Part shown: positions 27,668 to 36,714 of the stretch, one piece after another
Position numbering within the stretch: position 1 is the stretch's first letter
How the letters are laid out: each line of letters starts with the position of its first letter
DNA from: Allomuricauda sp. CAU 1633
GTDB lineage: Bacteria; Bacteroidota; Bacteroidia; Flavobacteriales; Flavobacteriaceae
Direction: 5' to 3'
NCBI RefSeq assembly: GCF_017313225.1
Contig: NZ_JAFLNE010000008.1
Coordinates: 1-64,000 of the forward strand
Length of the DNA stretch: 64,000 nucleotides
The notes under the pieces: model-generated
Database searches by the model: none
Told to the model about the DNA's origin: nothing
Seen by the model: only the letters and a program-made list of their open reading frames with translations
Position numbers and translations under genes: made by a program

Positions 27668-28481
27668 TATAGTACAGTCCAAAGAAAATAACACTTTTAA
27701 GAAATTGTCCATTCAAGTCGGCTTGAATGGACTTTCTTTTTGTGTACTGGACACTATTTCCAATAAAATCCTGGCTTTTGAGAAGGTAAGCTTTAAAACG
27801 CCCTCAACTCCCTATCTCATGCTCAAAGAGTTAAAAGCCATCATCAACCAGAAAAGTGATATTGGAACAGATTTTTCCGAAGTAGTGGTCATCCACAAGA
27901 ACACCATGTTCAGTTTGGTGCCAAAACCCCTTTTCAATGCAGAGGAACTGCCCAACTATTTAAAGTTCAATGCCAAGATCATGGCAACCGATCTTATCGC
28001 CTTTGATGAAATTCCAAATCAAGAAATTGTAAATGTCTACGTGCCCTACACCAATATTAACAACTACATCTTCGACATTTTTGGCGAATTCGAATTTAAG
28101 CACAGCGGTACCGTCCTAATCAATACATTGCTGAACCAAGCAAGAATTTCTTCGGAACCGATTTGCTATGTGCAAGTTTCTGAAAAGGAAATGGAAATGA
28201 TGGTGGTGGCTGAGAAAAAGCTCATCTTCTATAATCAGTTTGAGTTCAAGACCAAAGAGGATTTTTTGTACTACCTGCTCTTCAGTTTTGAACAGTTGCA
28301 AATGGACCCTGAAAAAATCCAACTCAAGTTGTTTGGCACCATTGAGGAAGGAGACCCGGTCTACAATTTATGCTACCAATACGTAAAACATATTTCTGTG
28401 TTTGTTCCGCACAATCCGTCATTTCCTTTAGACGAATTGGAGAACGATGCCATTGATTTCTCAATATTGAGTGCACTATAA
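27648..28481 (+). CDS. DUF3822 family protein
   Basis: A 277-residue member of DUF3822, whose members seem to have an actin/hexokinase-like fold. Seen here: KKLSIQVGLNGLSFCVLDTI at the N-terminus and LFSFEQLQMDPEKIQLKLFG in the middle. The start MTEKTTSIVQ at ATG 27648 overlaps the previous gene by 20 bases; an ATG at 27627 would add seven residues. The stop overlaps the rsmD start by one base. In flavobacteria DUF3822 is often found directly before rsmD, as here. The function is unknown. Confidence 0.85.
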   Translation: MTEKTTSIVQSKENNTFKKLSIQVGLNGLSFCVLDTISNKILAFEKVSFKTPSTPYLMLKELKAIINQKSDIGTDFSEVVVIHKNTMFSLVPKPLFNAEELPNYLKFNAKIMATDLIAFDEIPNQEIVNVYVPYTNINNYIFDIFGEFEFKHSGTVLINTLLNQARISSEPICYVQVSEKEMEMMVVAEKKLIFYNQFEFKTKEDFLYYLLFSFEQLQMDPEKIQLKLFGTIEEGDPVYNLCYQYVKHISVFVPHNPSFPLDELENDAIDFSILSAL

Positions 28482-29023
28482 TGCGGATTATTTCGGGAAA
28501 ATATAAAGGCAAAAGACTTAGTGCTCCAAAGAAACTTCCAGTTCGCCCAACCACCGATATGGCCAAAGAAGGGCTCTTTAACATCCTTAACAATCGATTT
28601 TATCTGGATGAACTCAACGTATTGGACCTTTTCTCGGGTACGGGGAACATCAGTTTTGAATTTGCCTCAAGAGGTTCGGAGGAAATAACGGCCGTAGACA
28701 GCTATGCAGGTTGTGTTCAATACATTTCCAAAACCGCAAAAGAACTCGATTTTCCTATTACCTCTATTAAATCTGATGTGTTTAAATTTTTGGAGCGGAC
28801 CCCTGAAAAATTCAACCTCATTTTTGCTGACCCTCCTTATAGTTTTGAGACCGCACAATTTTTAGCCATTGCCAATCTTGTTTTTCAAAATGAATTATTA
28901 AAAGAAGATGGTCTTTTGGTAATTGAGCATTCCGATCAAACGGATTTATCCGAACACTCCCATTTTGTAGAGAGCCGAAAATACGGCGGTAGTATATTCA
29001 GCTTTTTTACCATTGCTGAATAA
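28481..29023 (+). CDS. rsmD: 16S rRNA (guanine(966)-N(2))-methyltransferase RsmD
   Basis: A 180-residue SAM-dependent methyltransferase that modifies G966 of 16S rRNA. The start MRIISGKYKGKRLSAPK is typical of the family, motif I is VLDLFSGTGNISFEF, and the catalytic motif IV is IFADPPYSFET. It overlaps the DUF3822 stop by one base. The end region and the following gene do not overlap once the latter is started at 29121. Confidence 0.94.
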   Translation: MRIISGKYKGKRLSAPKKLPVRPTTDMAKEGLFNILNNRFYLDELNVLDLFSGTGNISFEFASRGSEEITAVDSYAGCVQYISKTAKELDFPITSIKSDVFKFLERTPEKFNLIFADPPYSFETAQFLAIANLVFQNELLKEDGLLVIEHSDQTDLSEHSHFVESRKYGGSIFSFFTIAE

Positions 29024-29120
29024 GAAAGCTAACATTTATTCTTTACTTTTAGGTTATACAGATTATATTTCTCTCATAATCATGTGTTTAATTCTTAAAA
29101 ATAATATAACCTTACCAAAA

Positions 29121-30446
29121 ATGAAAAAGGACTTTTCTCGAAGAAATTGGCTTAAAAATATGACTGCAGGTATGGCTGGGCTTTTGGTTACAGAACAACT
29201 TGTTGGTCAACCTATAAAATATTCTGAAGCCGGCAATACGTTTAATGTCAACAAAGCGCTTATATCTCCTAAAGACCCTATAAAAATTACCAAATTGGAA
29301 ATCATTCCTGTACATACCTTACGTACAATTTTTGTGAAAATGCACACTGACGTCGGTATTGTTGGTATTGGTGAAGGAACCGTTGAGGGGCGTATACCCA
29401 CAACTATGGCTGCCATAAAAGAATTGGAAAAATACCTAATTGGAAAAGACCCAAGAAAACCGGCGCATCATTGGCAAGCCATATACCGTCATGCATTCTA
29501 CCGAGGAGGCATTGTTCTTACCAGTGCCTTATCTGCAGTTGACATAGCCATGTGGGACATTAAAGGAAAAGCACTCGGAGTTCCTGTATATGAGTTACTT
29601 GGAGGTCCAAGCAGGCATAGAGTACGGGTATATGGGCAGGCCGGTACTCCCGAAGGAGCACAAAAAGTGATTGACGAAGGATATACATCCATGAAAGTGG
29701 GAGTTACATACAGTCGTGGTAGACTGTCTCGTTACGTAGAGAATCCAGATTTTGTAAAAGGAGTTGTGGAGAATATTGCTGCTATTAGAGATGTCATTGG
29801 CCCAAAAGTGGATATGGGAATTGAACTACATGGAGATCATTCGCCACAAACTTCTATGATTTTGATTAAGGCCTTGGAACAATTTCAGCCCTGGTTTTAT
29901 GAAGAACCAATTCAGTTTCAAAACCTTCCCTTAATGGCAGAAATGGCCAAAAAGACACATATTCCTTTTGCAACGGGTGAACGAATGGTTACAAAATGGC
30001 AGTTTAGAGAATTACTGTCATTGGGCTCCGCTTCTATTCTTCAACCAGATATAACACATTGTGGCGGTATTACAGAACTCAAAGCTATTTCATCACTTGC
30101 TGAAGCTTTCTATGCAGCCATGTTACCCCATGCCAAAGAAGGCATTGTTGGAGCTGTAGCATCTTTACATGTCGTAGCCAGTATTCCCAATCTATTGGCA
30201 CACGAATTACCTAATCTTCAAGCAGCTCCAGATGATGGTGTAGAACGTAGTTCTCTTGGGAAAAGTTACATTAAAAAACCATTGGTAATGGATGATGATG
30301 GCCATATTTCCTTAGCAGGAAACATAGATGGCCCAGGTCTTGGGCTTGAATTGGATGATGATTTAGTAGAAAATGAACGTGGAGTAGAAGAATGGGAATT
30401 TCCTGAAATGTGGGACAGTTTTGATGGCTCAGTAATTGACCACTGA
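29121..30446 (+). CDS. Tat-exported enolase-superfamily sugar-acid dehydratase (mandelate racemase/muconate lactonizing family)
   Basis: A 441-residue protein with a Tat-type leader (SRRNWLKNMTAGMAGLLVTE, start ATG 29121; an in-frame TTG at 29013 lies inside rsmD and is unlikely). The MR/MLE N-terminal domain is about 55-175 and the barrel about 185-400. Likely metal ligands are in GIELHGDHSPQ, FYEEPIQF and FATGERMV, with QPDITHCGGI and MLPHAKEG like the galactonate dehydratase (DgoD) branch. The substrate is probably a sugar acid in the periplasm, but this is inferred. Its AT-richer codon use differs from rsmD and dnaX, and it stands alone among housekeeping genes. Confidence 0.82.
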   Translation: MKKDFSRRNWLKNMTAGMAGLLVTEQLVGQPIKYSEAGNTFNVNKALISPKDPIKITKLEIIPVHTLRTIFVKMHTDVGIVGIGEGTVEGRIPTTMAAIKELEKYLIGKDPRKPAHHWQAIYRHAFYRGGIVLTSALSAVDIAMWDIKGKALGVPVYELLGGPSRHRVRVYGQAGTPEGAQKVIDEGYTSMKVGVTYSRGRLSRYVENPDFVKGVVENIAAIRDVIGPKVDMGIELHGDHSPQTSMILIKALEQFQPWFYEEPIQFQNLPLMAEMAKKTHIPFATGERMVTKWQFRELLSLGSASILQPDITHCGGITELKAISSLAEAFYAAMLPHAKEGIVGAVASLHVVASIPNLLAHELPNLQAAPDDGVERSSLGKSYIKKPLVMDDDGHISLAGNIDGPGLGLELDDDLVENERGVEEWEFPEMWDSFDGSVIDH

Positions 30447-30471
30447 GATAACTGTTTTTAAATTTTCAATA

Positions 30472-30770
30472 AAAAGCAGGCCATAAGCCGGATTCTGTCG
30501 AGCCTTATCATTTATCTAGACTTTTGGTTGCCCAAAAGCTCTAACCGCCTACCCTCCAGCTTGGGCGTGCAGCCCTCAAAACGCTGGTTTACGTGACGTT
30601 TCACCGCATAGAGTTTACCTGATTTCACTACAGCCGAACTGTACATCCTTTCTGTTGCACTTGTCCTCGCCTTTCGGCGGACGGGCGTTACCCGCTATGC
30701 CGCACTATGGTGTCCGGACTTTCCTCCCCAATAGCTATCGGAGCGATAAGGTGGCCTGCTGGCCGCAAAG
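30472..30770 (-). ncRNA. rnpB: RNase P RNA (bacterial class A)
   Basis: On the minus strand the RNA carries the conserved P4-region sequences GAGGAAAGTCCGGACACC near the 5' end and ACAGAATCCGGCTTATGGCC at the 3' end, which pair to form P4, with CGAAAGGCGAGG and the P10/11 GCGGTGAAACG blocks in between. The 5' end near 30770 is estimated from the GGCCAGCAGGCCACC stem; the 3' end runs into a short T-run near 30472. Confidence 0.95.
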
Positions 30771-30870
30771 GTAACCTAATTGTTAATAAAAAAAGGTGAT
30801 CTAGGTTGCAGACAAGTCACTTTGCACGTTCCTATTTTTATATTTGTAGTAATACAACTTTTCCCAGATT

Positions 30871-32610
30871 TTGGAACCTTTTGTAGTATCAGCGAGGAAG
30901 TACCGCCCCCAAACATTTAAAGATGTTGTGGGCCAGGAGTCCATTACCAATACCCTGCTGAACGCCATTGAGAACAACCATTTGGCGCAAGCCTTATTGT
31001 TTTGTGGCCCAAGAGGTGTTGGAAAGACTACTTGTGCCCGGATTTTGGCCAAAAAAATCAATCAAGATGGTACCGAACGGGAAGACGAGGATTTTGCCTT
31101 CAATATTTTTGAGTTGGATGCCGCTTCCAATAATTCCGTGGATGACATCCGAAGTCTTATCGACCAAGTTCGCATTCCTCCACAAGTGGGCAAATACAAG
31201 GTCTATATCATTGACGAGGTACACATGTTGTCCCAATCGGCCTTCAATGCCTTTTTGAAGACCCTAGAGGAACCACCCAAGCATGCCATTTTTATCTTGG
31301 CCACCACGGAAAAGCACAAGATTATCCCTACCATCCTGTCTCGTTGTCAAATCTTTGATTTTAAACGAATCACCGTAAAGGATGCAGCAGATTACCTAAA
31401 ATATATCGCCGAGCAGCAAGGGGTGGAAGCTGAAGAAAGTGCGCTCCACATCATTGCACAAAAAGCAGATGGTGCCATGCGGGATGCACTCTCCATCTTT
31501 GACCGAGTGGTAAGTTTTTCGGGAAAGCAATTGACTCGAAAAGCCGTAACGGACAATCTCAATGTGCTGGATTATGATACCTACTTTTCGGCAACAGATT
31601 TGATTTTGGAGAACAAAATTCCAGAATTATTGATGCTTTTCAATAAAACATTGTCCCTTGGTTTTGACGGTCATCATTTTATTACTGGGTTAGCTTCCCA
31701 TTTTAGGGATCTAATGGTATGTCAGCATCCTGATACCCTTCCCTTATTGGAGGTGGGCGAAGATGTGCAGCAGCAGTACCAAGAGCAGGCGAAAAAAACA
31801 TCAAAAGATTTCTTATTGAATGCCATTGATATGGCCAATGATTGTGATCTTCAATATAAGAGCAGTAAAAATCAGCGGTTGCTAGTGGAACTCACCTTAA
31901 TGAAATTGGCATCCATCACTTATGATGGAGAAAAAAAAAACGCTAATTTCATAATCCCCGCTTCCCATTTTACTTCTAATTCCACCAAAAATGGAACAGT
32001 GGCACCCAAAACAAATGGCACTGCCCCAAAAGAAGTTGAAAAAAACAACGAAGAAGTGGCGCTTGAAGTAGCTGAACCCCAAGTAGCTATAGTTCAAGAA
32101 CCCAAGGAAAATTATCAGCCTACCAAAAAGATACAGATTAAGACGCCTGAAAAAAGAGTCTCTGGACTATCCCTATCCAGCATTAAAGCAAAAAAGGCCC
32201 ACGAACAGACCAAGACACCGGATGTACCCCATGAGGAGCTACCAAGTGAGTCCTTCACTGAGGGCGATATGCAACAACATTGGGATGATTTTGTCCATAT
32301 TCTTGAAGGCAAAGGGCGTAAAATCTTGGCCAGCAACCTTCAAACCGATGTACCCAAGTTAAAAAACGAAAACACCATTTGGATTGAGCTGCCCAATAAC
32401 ACCATGAAAAAGGAAGTGGAGCGGGAACAGAGTTTAATGCTGGATCATCTCAAACAAAAACTAAACAACTACTCCATTACACTGCATATTACCGTAAATG
32501 AAGAAGTTGCCAAGAAATTCGCCTTTACCCCACAGGAGAAATATGAGAAATTAAAGGAAAAAAATCCTGCCATAGACCTTTTGCGAAAAGAGTTTGATCT
32601 TGATTTCTAA
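30871..32610 (+). CDS. dnaX: DNA polymerase III subunit gamma/tau
   Basis: A 579-residue clamp-loader ATPase. The start is TTG at 30871 (MEPFVVSARKYRPQTFKDVV), because an in-frame stop lies at 30850 and no ATG precedes the family N-terminus. Walker A is LFCGPRGVGKTTCARILAKK, Walker B YIIDEVHMLSQSA with the ATTEKHKIIPTILSRC sensor. A proline/lysine-rich linker (about 350-450) leads to a tau-like C-terminal domain (about 460-579). Upstream a -7 box TATATTTG is at 30839-30846. No frameshift signal for a separate gamma form is obvious to me. The gene follows divergent rnpB. Confidence 0.95.
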   Translation: MEPFVVSARKYRPQTFKDVVGQESITNTLLNAIENNHLAQALLFCGPRGVGKTTCARILAKKINQDGTEREDEDFAFNIFELDAASNNSVDDIRSLIDQVRIPPQVGKYKVYIIDEVHMLSQSAFNAFLKTLEEPPKHAIFILATTEKHKIIPTILSRCQIFDFKRITVKDAADYLKYIAEQQGVEAEESALHIIAQKADGAMRDALSIFDRVVSFSGKQLTRKAVTDNLNVLDYDTYFSATDLILENKIPELLMLFNKTLSLGFDGHHFITGLASHFRDLMVCQHPDTLPLLEVGEDVQQQYQEQAKKTSKDFLLNAIDMANDCDLQYKSSKNQRLLVELTLMKLASITYDGEKKNANFIIPASHFTSNSTKNGTVAPKTNGTAPKEVEKNNEEVALEVAEPQVAIVQEPKENYQPTKKIQIKTPEKRVSGLSLSSIKAKKAHEQTKTPDVPHEELPSESFTEGDMQQHWDDFVHILEGKGRKILASNLQTDVPKLKNENTIWIELPNNTMKKEVEREQSLMLDHLKQKLNNYSITLHITVNEEVAKKFAFTPQEKYEKLKEKNPAIDLLRKEFDLDF

Positions 32611-32663
32611 GCTGCTTGCAGCAATACTGCTATCTTTGCATCACAGAATACAAATCCAAAAAC

Positions 32664-33245
32664 ATGTTAGGGCTAAAACTACCTACGGACCCAAGATGGG
32701 TGAACATTGTTGAAAAAAATATCGAGGAAATCCTAACCGATCATGCTTATTGCGAGCAAAAAGCAGCCAGCACGGCTATATCGCTCATCATCGGTTTTCC
32801 AGAAAAATCAGAATTGGTAAAGGAAATGACGGCTTTGGCCCGCGAAGAAATGGGGCATTTTAACATGGTTCATGACAAAATTTTAAAGCGAGGTTGGGTC
32901 TTGGGACGAGAACGTAAGGATGAATATGTTTTGGAGCTGATGAAATTTTTTCCAAAAGGCGGGAGTCGTGATATGCACTTGGTGCACAAACTCCTATACG
33001 CAGCCTTAATTGAAGCCCGAAGCTGTGAACGGTTCCGGTTACTTTCAGAAGAAATTCAAGATGAAGAACTCTCCGAGTTTTATCGCAGCTTAATGGCCAG
33101 TGAAGCCAATCACTATACCATGTTCTTGAAATTTGCCCGCAAATATGGAAACAAGGAAGAAGTAGACCAAAAATGGCAAGACCTTCTGGAGTACGAAGCC
33201 ACTCTCATGAAAGACTTGGGCAGGAAAGAAACCATGCACGGTTAA
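32664..33245 (+). CDS. miaE: tRNA-(ms[2]io[6]A)-hydroxylase
   Basis: A 193-residue non-haem di-iron monooxygenase that hydroxylates the isopentenyl group of the modified adenosine 37 in tRNA. The iron ligands lie in the helices EILTDHAYCEQKAAS, AREEMGHFNMVH, ALIEARSCERF and ASEANHYTMF. The start MLGLKLPTDPRWV at ATG 32664 matches the family; a TTG at 32616 would add 16 residues. A TATCTTTG -7 box is at 32631-32638. It ends one base before the stop of convergent ppx. Confidence 0.92.
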   Translation: MLGLKLPTDPRWVNIVEKNIEEILTDHAYCEQKAASTAISLIIGFPEKSELVKEMTALAREEMGHFNMVHDKILKRGWVLGRERKDEYVLELMKFFPKGGSRDMHLVHKLLYAALIEARSCERFRLLSEEIQDEELSEFYRSLMASEANHYTMFLKFARKYGNKEEVDQKWQDLLEYEATLMKDLGRKETMHG

Positions 33246-33246
33246 T

Positions 33247-34128
33247 TTACTGGTAGTACAGCGTCTTTATCATTCCGTCTGCAAGACCAATTTTGGGAAC
33301 GTGTATTTTCTTTGCTTTGCTCCATTTGGCTGCATTCAAAAAGATTTTGGTCGCAGGTATGATAACATCCGCCCTGTCTTGGTTCAACCCCAATTCCGAG
33401 ATACGATCTTCATAATCCATGCTGTTCAAAAAGTGGTATTGGGCATTCAACCAAATGTAGGACAACGGCTGTCCCACTTTTCTTCCCGACATTTTATGCA
33501 GTTTGTTGATGTTCCCCCCTGAACCAATGATTTCTACCTTGTTTTCCACGTTCATGTTGGAGGTAATCCACAGTTTTATTTCGTCCCATACCGTATCCTT
33601 CACCAAATCGTTGAGTATACGAACGGTTCCAATTTCAAATGACCGGGACATGATGGGTTTTCCTTTATCAAAAATGGTGAATTCGGTACTTCCGCCCCCA
33701 ACATCAACATAGAGATAGAATCGGTCACTTTTGATAAGGTCCTTTAAATCCGTGGAAGCAATAATGGAAGCCTCCATTTTACCATCAATAATCTGAATTT
33801 GCACTCCGGACTCCTTTTGGACTTTCTCAATGACTTCTTGTCCATTTTTAGCCTCCCGTAAAGCCGATGTGGCACAGGCCATATATTTTTCCACACCATA
33901 AACTTGCATCAACAAGTCGAACGAACGCATGGTTTTTATCAATCGGTCTAGATTTCTTTCTGAAATTTCACCCCTTAAAAATGAATCTTCGCCCAAACGA
34001 ACGGGTACCCGAACCAGCTCACTTTTTTTGAATGCTGTTGGTTTTTCTGCATGTTCAATAACGTTATGAATCAACAACCTTATGGCGTTTGACCCAATAT
34101 CAATAGCAGCAAATTTTCGTATGTTCAA
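33247..34128 (-). CDS. Exopolyphosphatase (Ppx/GppA family)
   Basis: A 293-residue Ppx/GppA phosphatase of the ASKHA fold. The phosphate-1 loop is KFAAIDIGSNAIRLLIHNV at the N-terminus and phosphate-2 is YVDVGGGSTEFTIFD; the catalytic Glu is expected in MACATSALREAKN. It lacks the C-terminal HD extension of E. coli Ppx, as is usual in Bacteroidota. It releases phosphate from polyphosphate or (p)ppGpp. It is 11 bases downstream of ppk1 on the same strand, so synthesis and breakdown of polyphosphate are encoded together. Confidence 0.92.
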   Translation of the reverse strand: MNIRKFAAIDIGSNAIRLLIHNVIEHAEKPTAFKKSELVRVPVRLGEDSFLRGEISERNLDRLIKTMRSFDLLMQVYGVEKYMACATSALREAKNGQEVIEKVQKESGVQIQIIDGKMEASIIASTDLKDLIKSDRFYLYVDVGGGSTEFTIFDKGKPIMSRSFEIGTVRILNDLVKDTVWDEIKLWITSNMNVENKVEIIGSGGNINKLHKMSGRKVGQPLSYIWLNAQYHFLNSMDYEDRISELGLNQDRADVIIPATKIFLNAAKWSKAKKIHVPKIGLADGMIKTLYYQ

Positions 34129-34139
34129 TTTGGGAAGTA

Positions 34140-36215
34140 TTAGGATTCCAGCTTCTTTTGATAATAGTAGTACATCTCAAATTGAGACCTTAGCTCAGGT
34201 TCGTTCTCTCCTCTTTTTCTATAGGCATTGTCCTGTTTATCCGAAAAAATCCTAGCTTTTAGATTGTCTCTCCAAGAAATATCAAAGGTATCCAACAATT
34301 CTTGGCGAATATCTGGATCATAAATGGGACAGCCCACTTCTACCCTAAAGTCAAGGTTACGGGTCATCCAATCTGCTGATGAAATATAAATTTTGGGGTC
34401 GCCACCGTTCCCAAAAATAAACAGGCGGGGATGCTCCAAGAATTTGTCCACAACACTTATGGCCTCAATATTCTCGCTCATACCCTCAACTCCAGGAATA
34501 AGACAACATATTCCTCTTACAATCATTTGTATTTTGACCCCAGCTCTGCTTGCCTCATACAGTTTGTCCACCATTTTATATGATGTAAGACTATTCATTT
34601 TTATTTTGATATACGCTTCCCTTCCAGCGTGGGCATTGTCAATCTCTTTATCAATAAGTTTTATAAAAGTGGATTTGGTGTAATGTGGCGATACAATTAA
34701 GTGCTTGTATTTATTGATTTTGTAATTGGTTTCAAAAAAGGCAAACACTTTACTCATGTCCTTTAAGATGCCTTCATGGGCCGTGAACAAGGTATAATCG
34801 GTATAAATTTTAGCAGTGGACTCGTTAAAGTTACCTGTACTGATAAAACCGTAGCGTTTCATCCCTTCGGCCTCTTCCCGTTCAATCATGCATATTTTGC
34901 TATGCACCTTTAACCCTGATACACCAAAAATCAATCGAATGCCCTCGGCTTGCAATTGGTTGGCGTATTCAATATTGGCCTGCTCATCAAAACGGGCCTG
35001 CAGTTCTATCTGTACGGTAACCTGTTTTCCATTTTTTACGGCATTGATTAGCGCAGAGGCAATCTGACTGTCACTTGCCAATCGATATACCGTAATTTGA
35101 ATGGTCCGAACCTTGGGGTCCAAGGCGGCTTCCCGCAAAAATTTGGTGACATAACTGAAGGTATGATACGGGGCATAGATCATATAGTCTTTATGGGCGA
35201 TCATCTCCAAAAGACTTCCCTTCATGCTCAGCCCCTTTACAGGCAATGGTTCAATTTTTTCGTACATGAGATCATACCGCCCCAAGCTGGGGAAGCCCAT
35301 GTAATCCCTTCTGTTATGGTAACGGCCTCCAGGAATAACACTATCCGTTCCCATGATATCCATTTTTTCCTTTAGGAACTGGAGTGTATCCTTATCGATT
35401 TTTTTATCATACACGAATCGCACCGGATCGCTTATTTTTCTGTGCTCTACACTGGATGATATTTTCTCAATAAAGCTTTTACTAAGGTCATTATCGATAT
35501 CCAGCTCTGCATCTCGTGTAATTTTGATCATGTGTGCCGAAATGGACTCAAACTCGAACATCGTGAAGACATTATCCAAGCAAAAACGGATAAGATCATC
35601 CAAAATAATGATGTAGTTCTTGTCTCCTTCTTTGGGCAGTACCACGAATCGGTCTATCCCTTTTGGTATCTCAATTAGTGCATACCTATTGTGCTTACCA
35701 TTTCCAGAACCGTTTTTCATCACAATCTTTACCGCCAAATAAGCCGCGGTATCCTTTAGCAAGGGAAATTCGGTAAGGTCGTTTAAGATGATGGTCATCA
35801 ATTCCTGATTGACCTTGCTAAAGAAATAGTCCCGAATAAACTCTGCCTGACTTTCACTTACCTCATTCTCGTCAATGATGAAAATATTCTCGGCACTGAG
35901 TTCTTTTTCAATTTTTGTGAAAATTTCAAGGCTACGGGCCTGCTGCGCAATCACAATTTTGGTGATTTCTTCCAGAAGATCCTTGGCTCGCTCCCCTCCC
36001 AAAACACTTTTACCTGTTTTTCCGGCATCAACAATACGTTTAACAGTGGCGTATCGCACCTTAAAAAACTCATCGAGGTTGTTACTGAAAATCCCCAGAA
36101 ACCGAAGACGATCAATCAGTGGCACATTGGGGTCATTACATTCCTGCAACACGCGGGCATTAAAATGCAACCAACTGATTTCCCTGTTTATATACTCATT
36201 CTTTGTTTTGACCAT
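34140..36215 (-). CDS. ppk1: Polyphosphate kinase 1
   Basis: A 691-residue PPK1, the usual length, which makes polyphosphate from ATP. It has the N-terminal and head domains (EYINREISWLHFNARVLQEC; NNLDEFFKVRYATVKR) and two phospholipase-D-like C-terminal domains. The autophosphorylated histidine is in SGLKVHSKICMIERE, and VRGICCLIPGVEGMSENIEA is the second active-site region. It abuts sixA (start directly after the sixA stop) and precedes ppx by 11 bases. Confidence 0.96.
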   Translation of the reverse strand: MVKTKNEYINREISWLHFNARVLQECNDPNVPLIDRLRFLGIFSNNLDEFFKVRYATVKRIVDAGKTGKSVLGGERAKDLLEEITKIVIAQQARSLEIFTKIEKELSAENIFIIDENEVSESQAEFIRDYFFSKVNQELMTIILNDLTEFPLLKDTAAYLAVKIVMKNGSGNGKHNRYALIEIPKGIDRFVVLPKEGDKNYIIILDDLIRFCLDNVFTMFEFESISAHMIKITRDAELDIDNDLSKSFIEKISSSVEHRKISDPVRFVYDKKIDKDTLQFLKEKMDIMGTDSVIPGGRYHNRRDYMGFPSLGRYDLMYEKIEPLPVKGLSMKGSLLEMIAHKDYMIYAPYHTFSYVTKFLREAALDPKVRTIQITVYRLASDSQIASALINAVKNGKQVTVQIELQARFDEQANIEYANQLQAEGIRLIFGVSGLKVHSKICMIEREEAEGMKRYGFISTGNFNESTAKIYTDYTLFTAHEGILKDMSKVFAFFETNYKINKYKHLIVSPHYTKSTFIKLIDKEIDNAHAGREAYIKIKMNSLTSYKMVDKLYEASRAGVKIQMIVRGICCLIPGVEGMSENIEAISVVDKFLEHPRLFIFGNGGDPKIYISSADWMTRNLDFRVEVGCPIYDPDIRQELLDTFDISWRDNLKARIFSDKQDNAYRKRGENEPELRSQFEMYYYYQKKLES

Positions 36216-36704
36216 TTATTGTTTTAAGTCTTTTGGAAAGATTGTTTTTTTGGTGGTTCCCTTTGAAATTTTGGACCAATCTTCTACATCGAATAGAATG
36301 TGGACCAGTCCTGCTGTGGGAACGTTCTCAATATACAGATCTCCCCAAGTATTCGCAAGTGATGTAAAGGCATAATTGTGTCCAAAAATGGCCACGGTTT
36401 CCCATTGGTTGTCCAACTGTTTCACAAAGGCTTCCACGCTATCTCCTGAAAAGTCATAAAGGTGCTTATCTACCTTGAACTGATTGAGATCAAAACCCAA
36501 ATCCCGGAGAAAAATCTGACTGGTATGCAAAGCTCTATTGGCAGGGCTCGAACAAGCAAAATCTATGGTAGGGGCAATCTCATCAAATGCCTTTGCCACC
36601 AAATGGGCGTCTTTGATCCCTCTTTCTTGTAGTGGTCTATCCTTGTCCGACACCTCATACTCCCATGAGGATTTTCCGTGCCGCATTAGTATCAATTGTT
36701 TCAT
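36216..36704 (-). CDS. SixA-type histidine phosphatase
   Basis: A 162-residue branch-2-like histidine phosphatase. The catalytic RHG motif is LILMRHGKSSWEYEVSDKDR and the second histidine is in VAIFGHNYAFTSLAN. SixA in E. coli dephosphorylates phosphohistidine on signalling or PTS proteins; the target here is unknown. It lies directly before ppk1 and ten bases after pdxH, and the closeness to ppk1, a histidine-phosphorylated enzyme, is suggestive but not proof of a link. Confidence 0.88.
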   Translation of the reverse strand: MKQLILMRHGKSSWEYEVSDKDRPLQERGIKDAHLVAKAFDEIAPTIDFACSSPANRALHTSQIFLRDLGFDLNQFKVDKHLYDFSGDSVEAFVKQLDNQWETVAIFGHNYAFTSLANTWGDLYIENVPTAGLVHILFDVEDWSKISKGTTKKTIFPKDLKQ

Positions 36705-36714
36705 TTGTATTGAA

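Noticed and set aside
29013..29120. Extended N-terminus of the enolase-superfamily gene from TTG 29013
   Set aside because: The added residues overlap rsmD and would bury the Tat-type leader at about residue 40.
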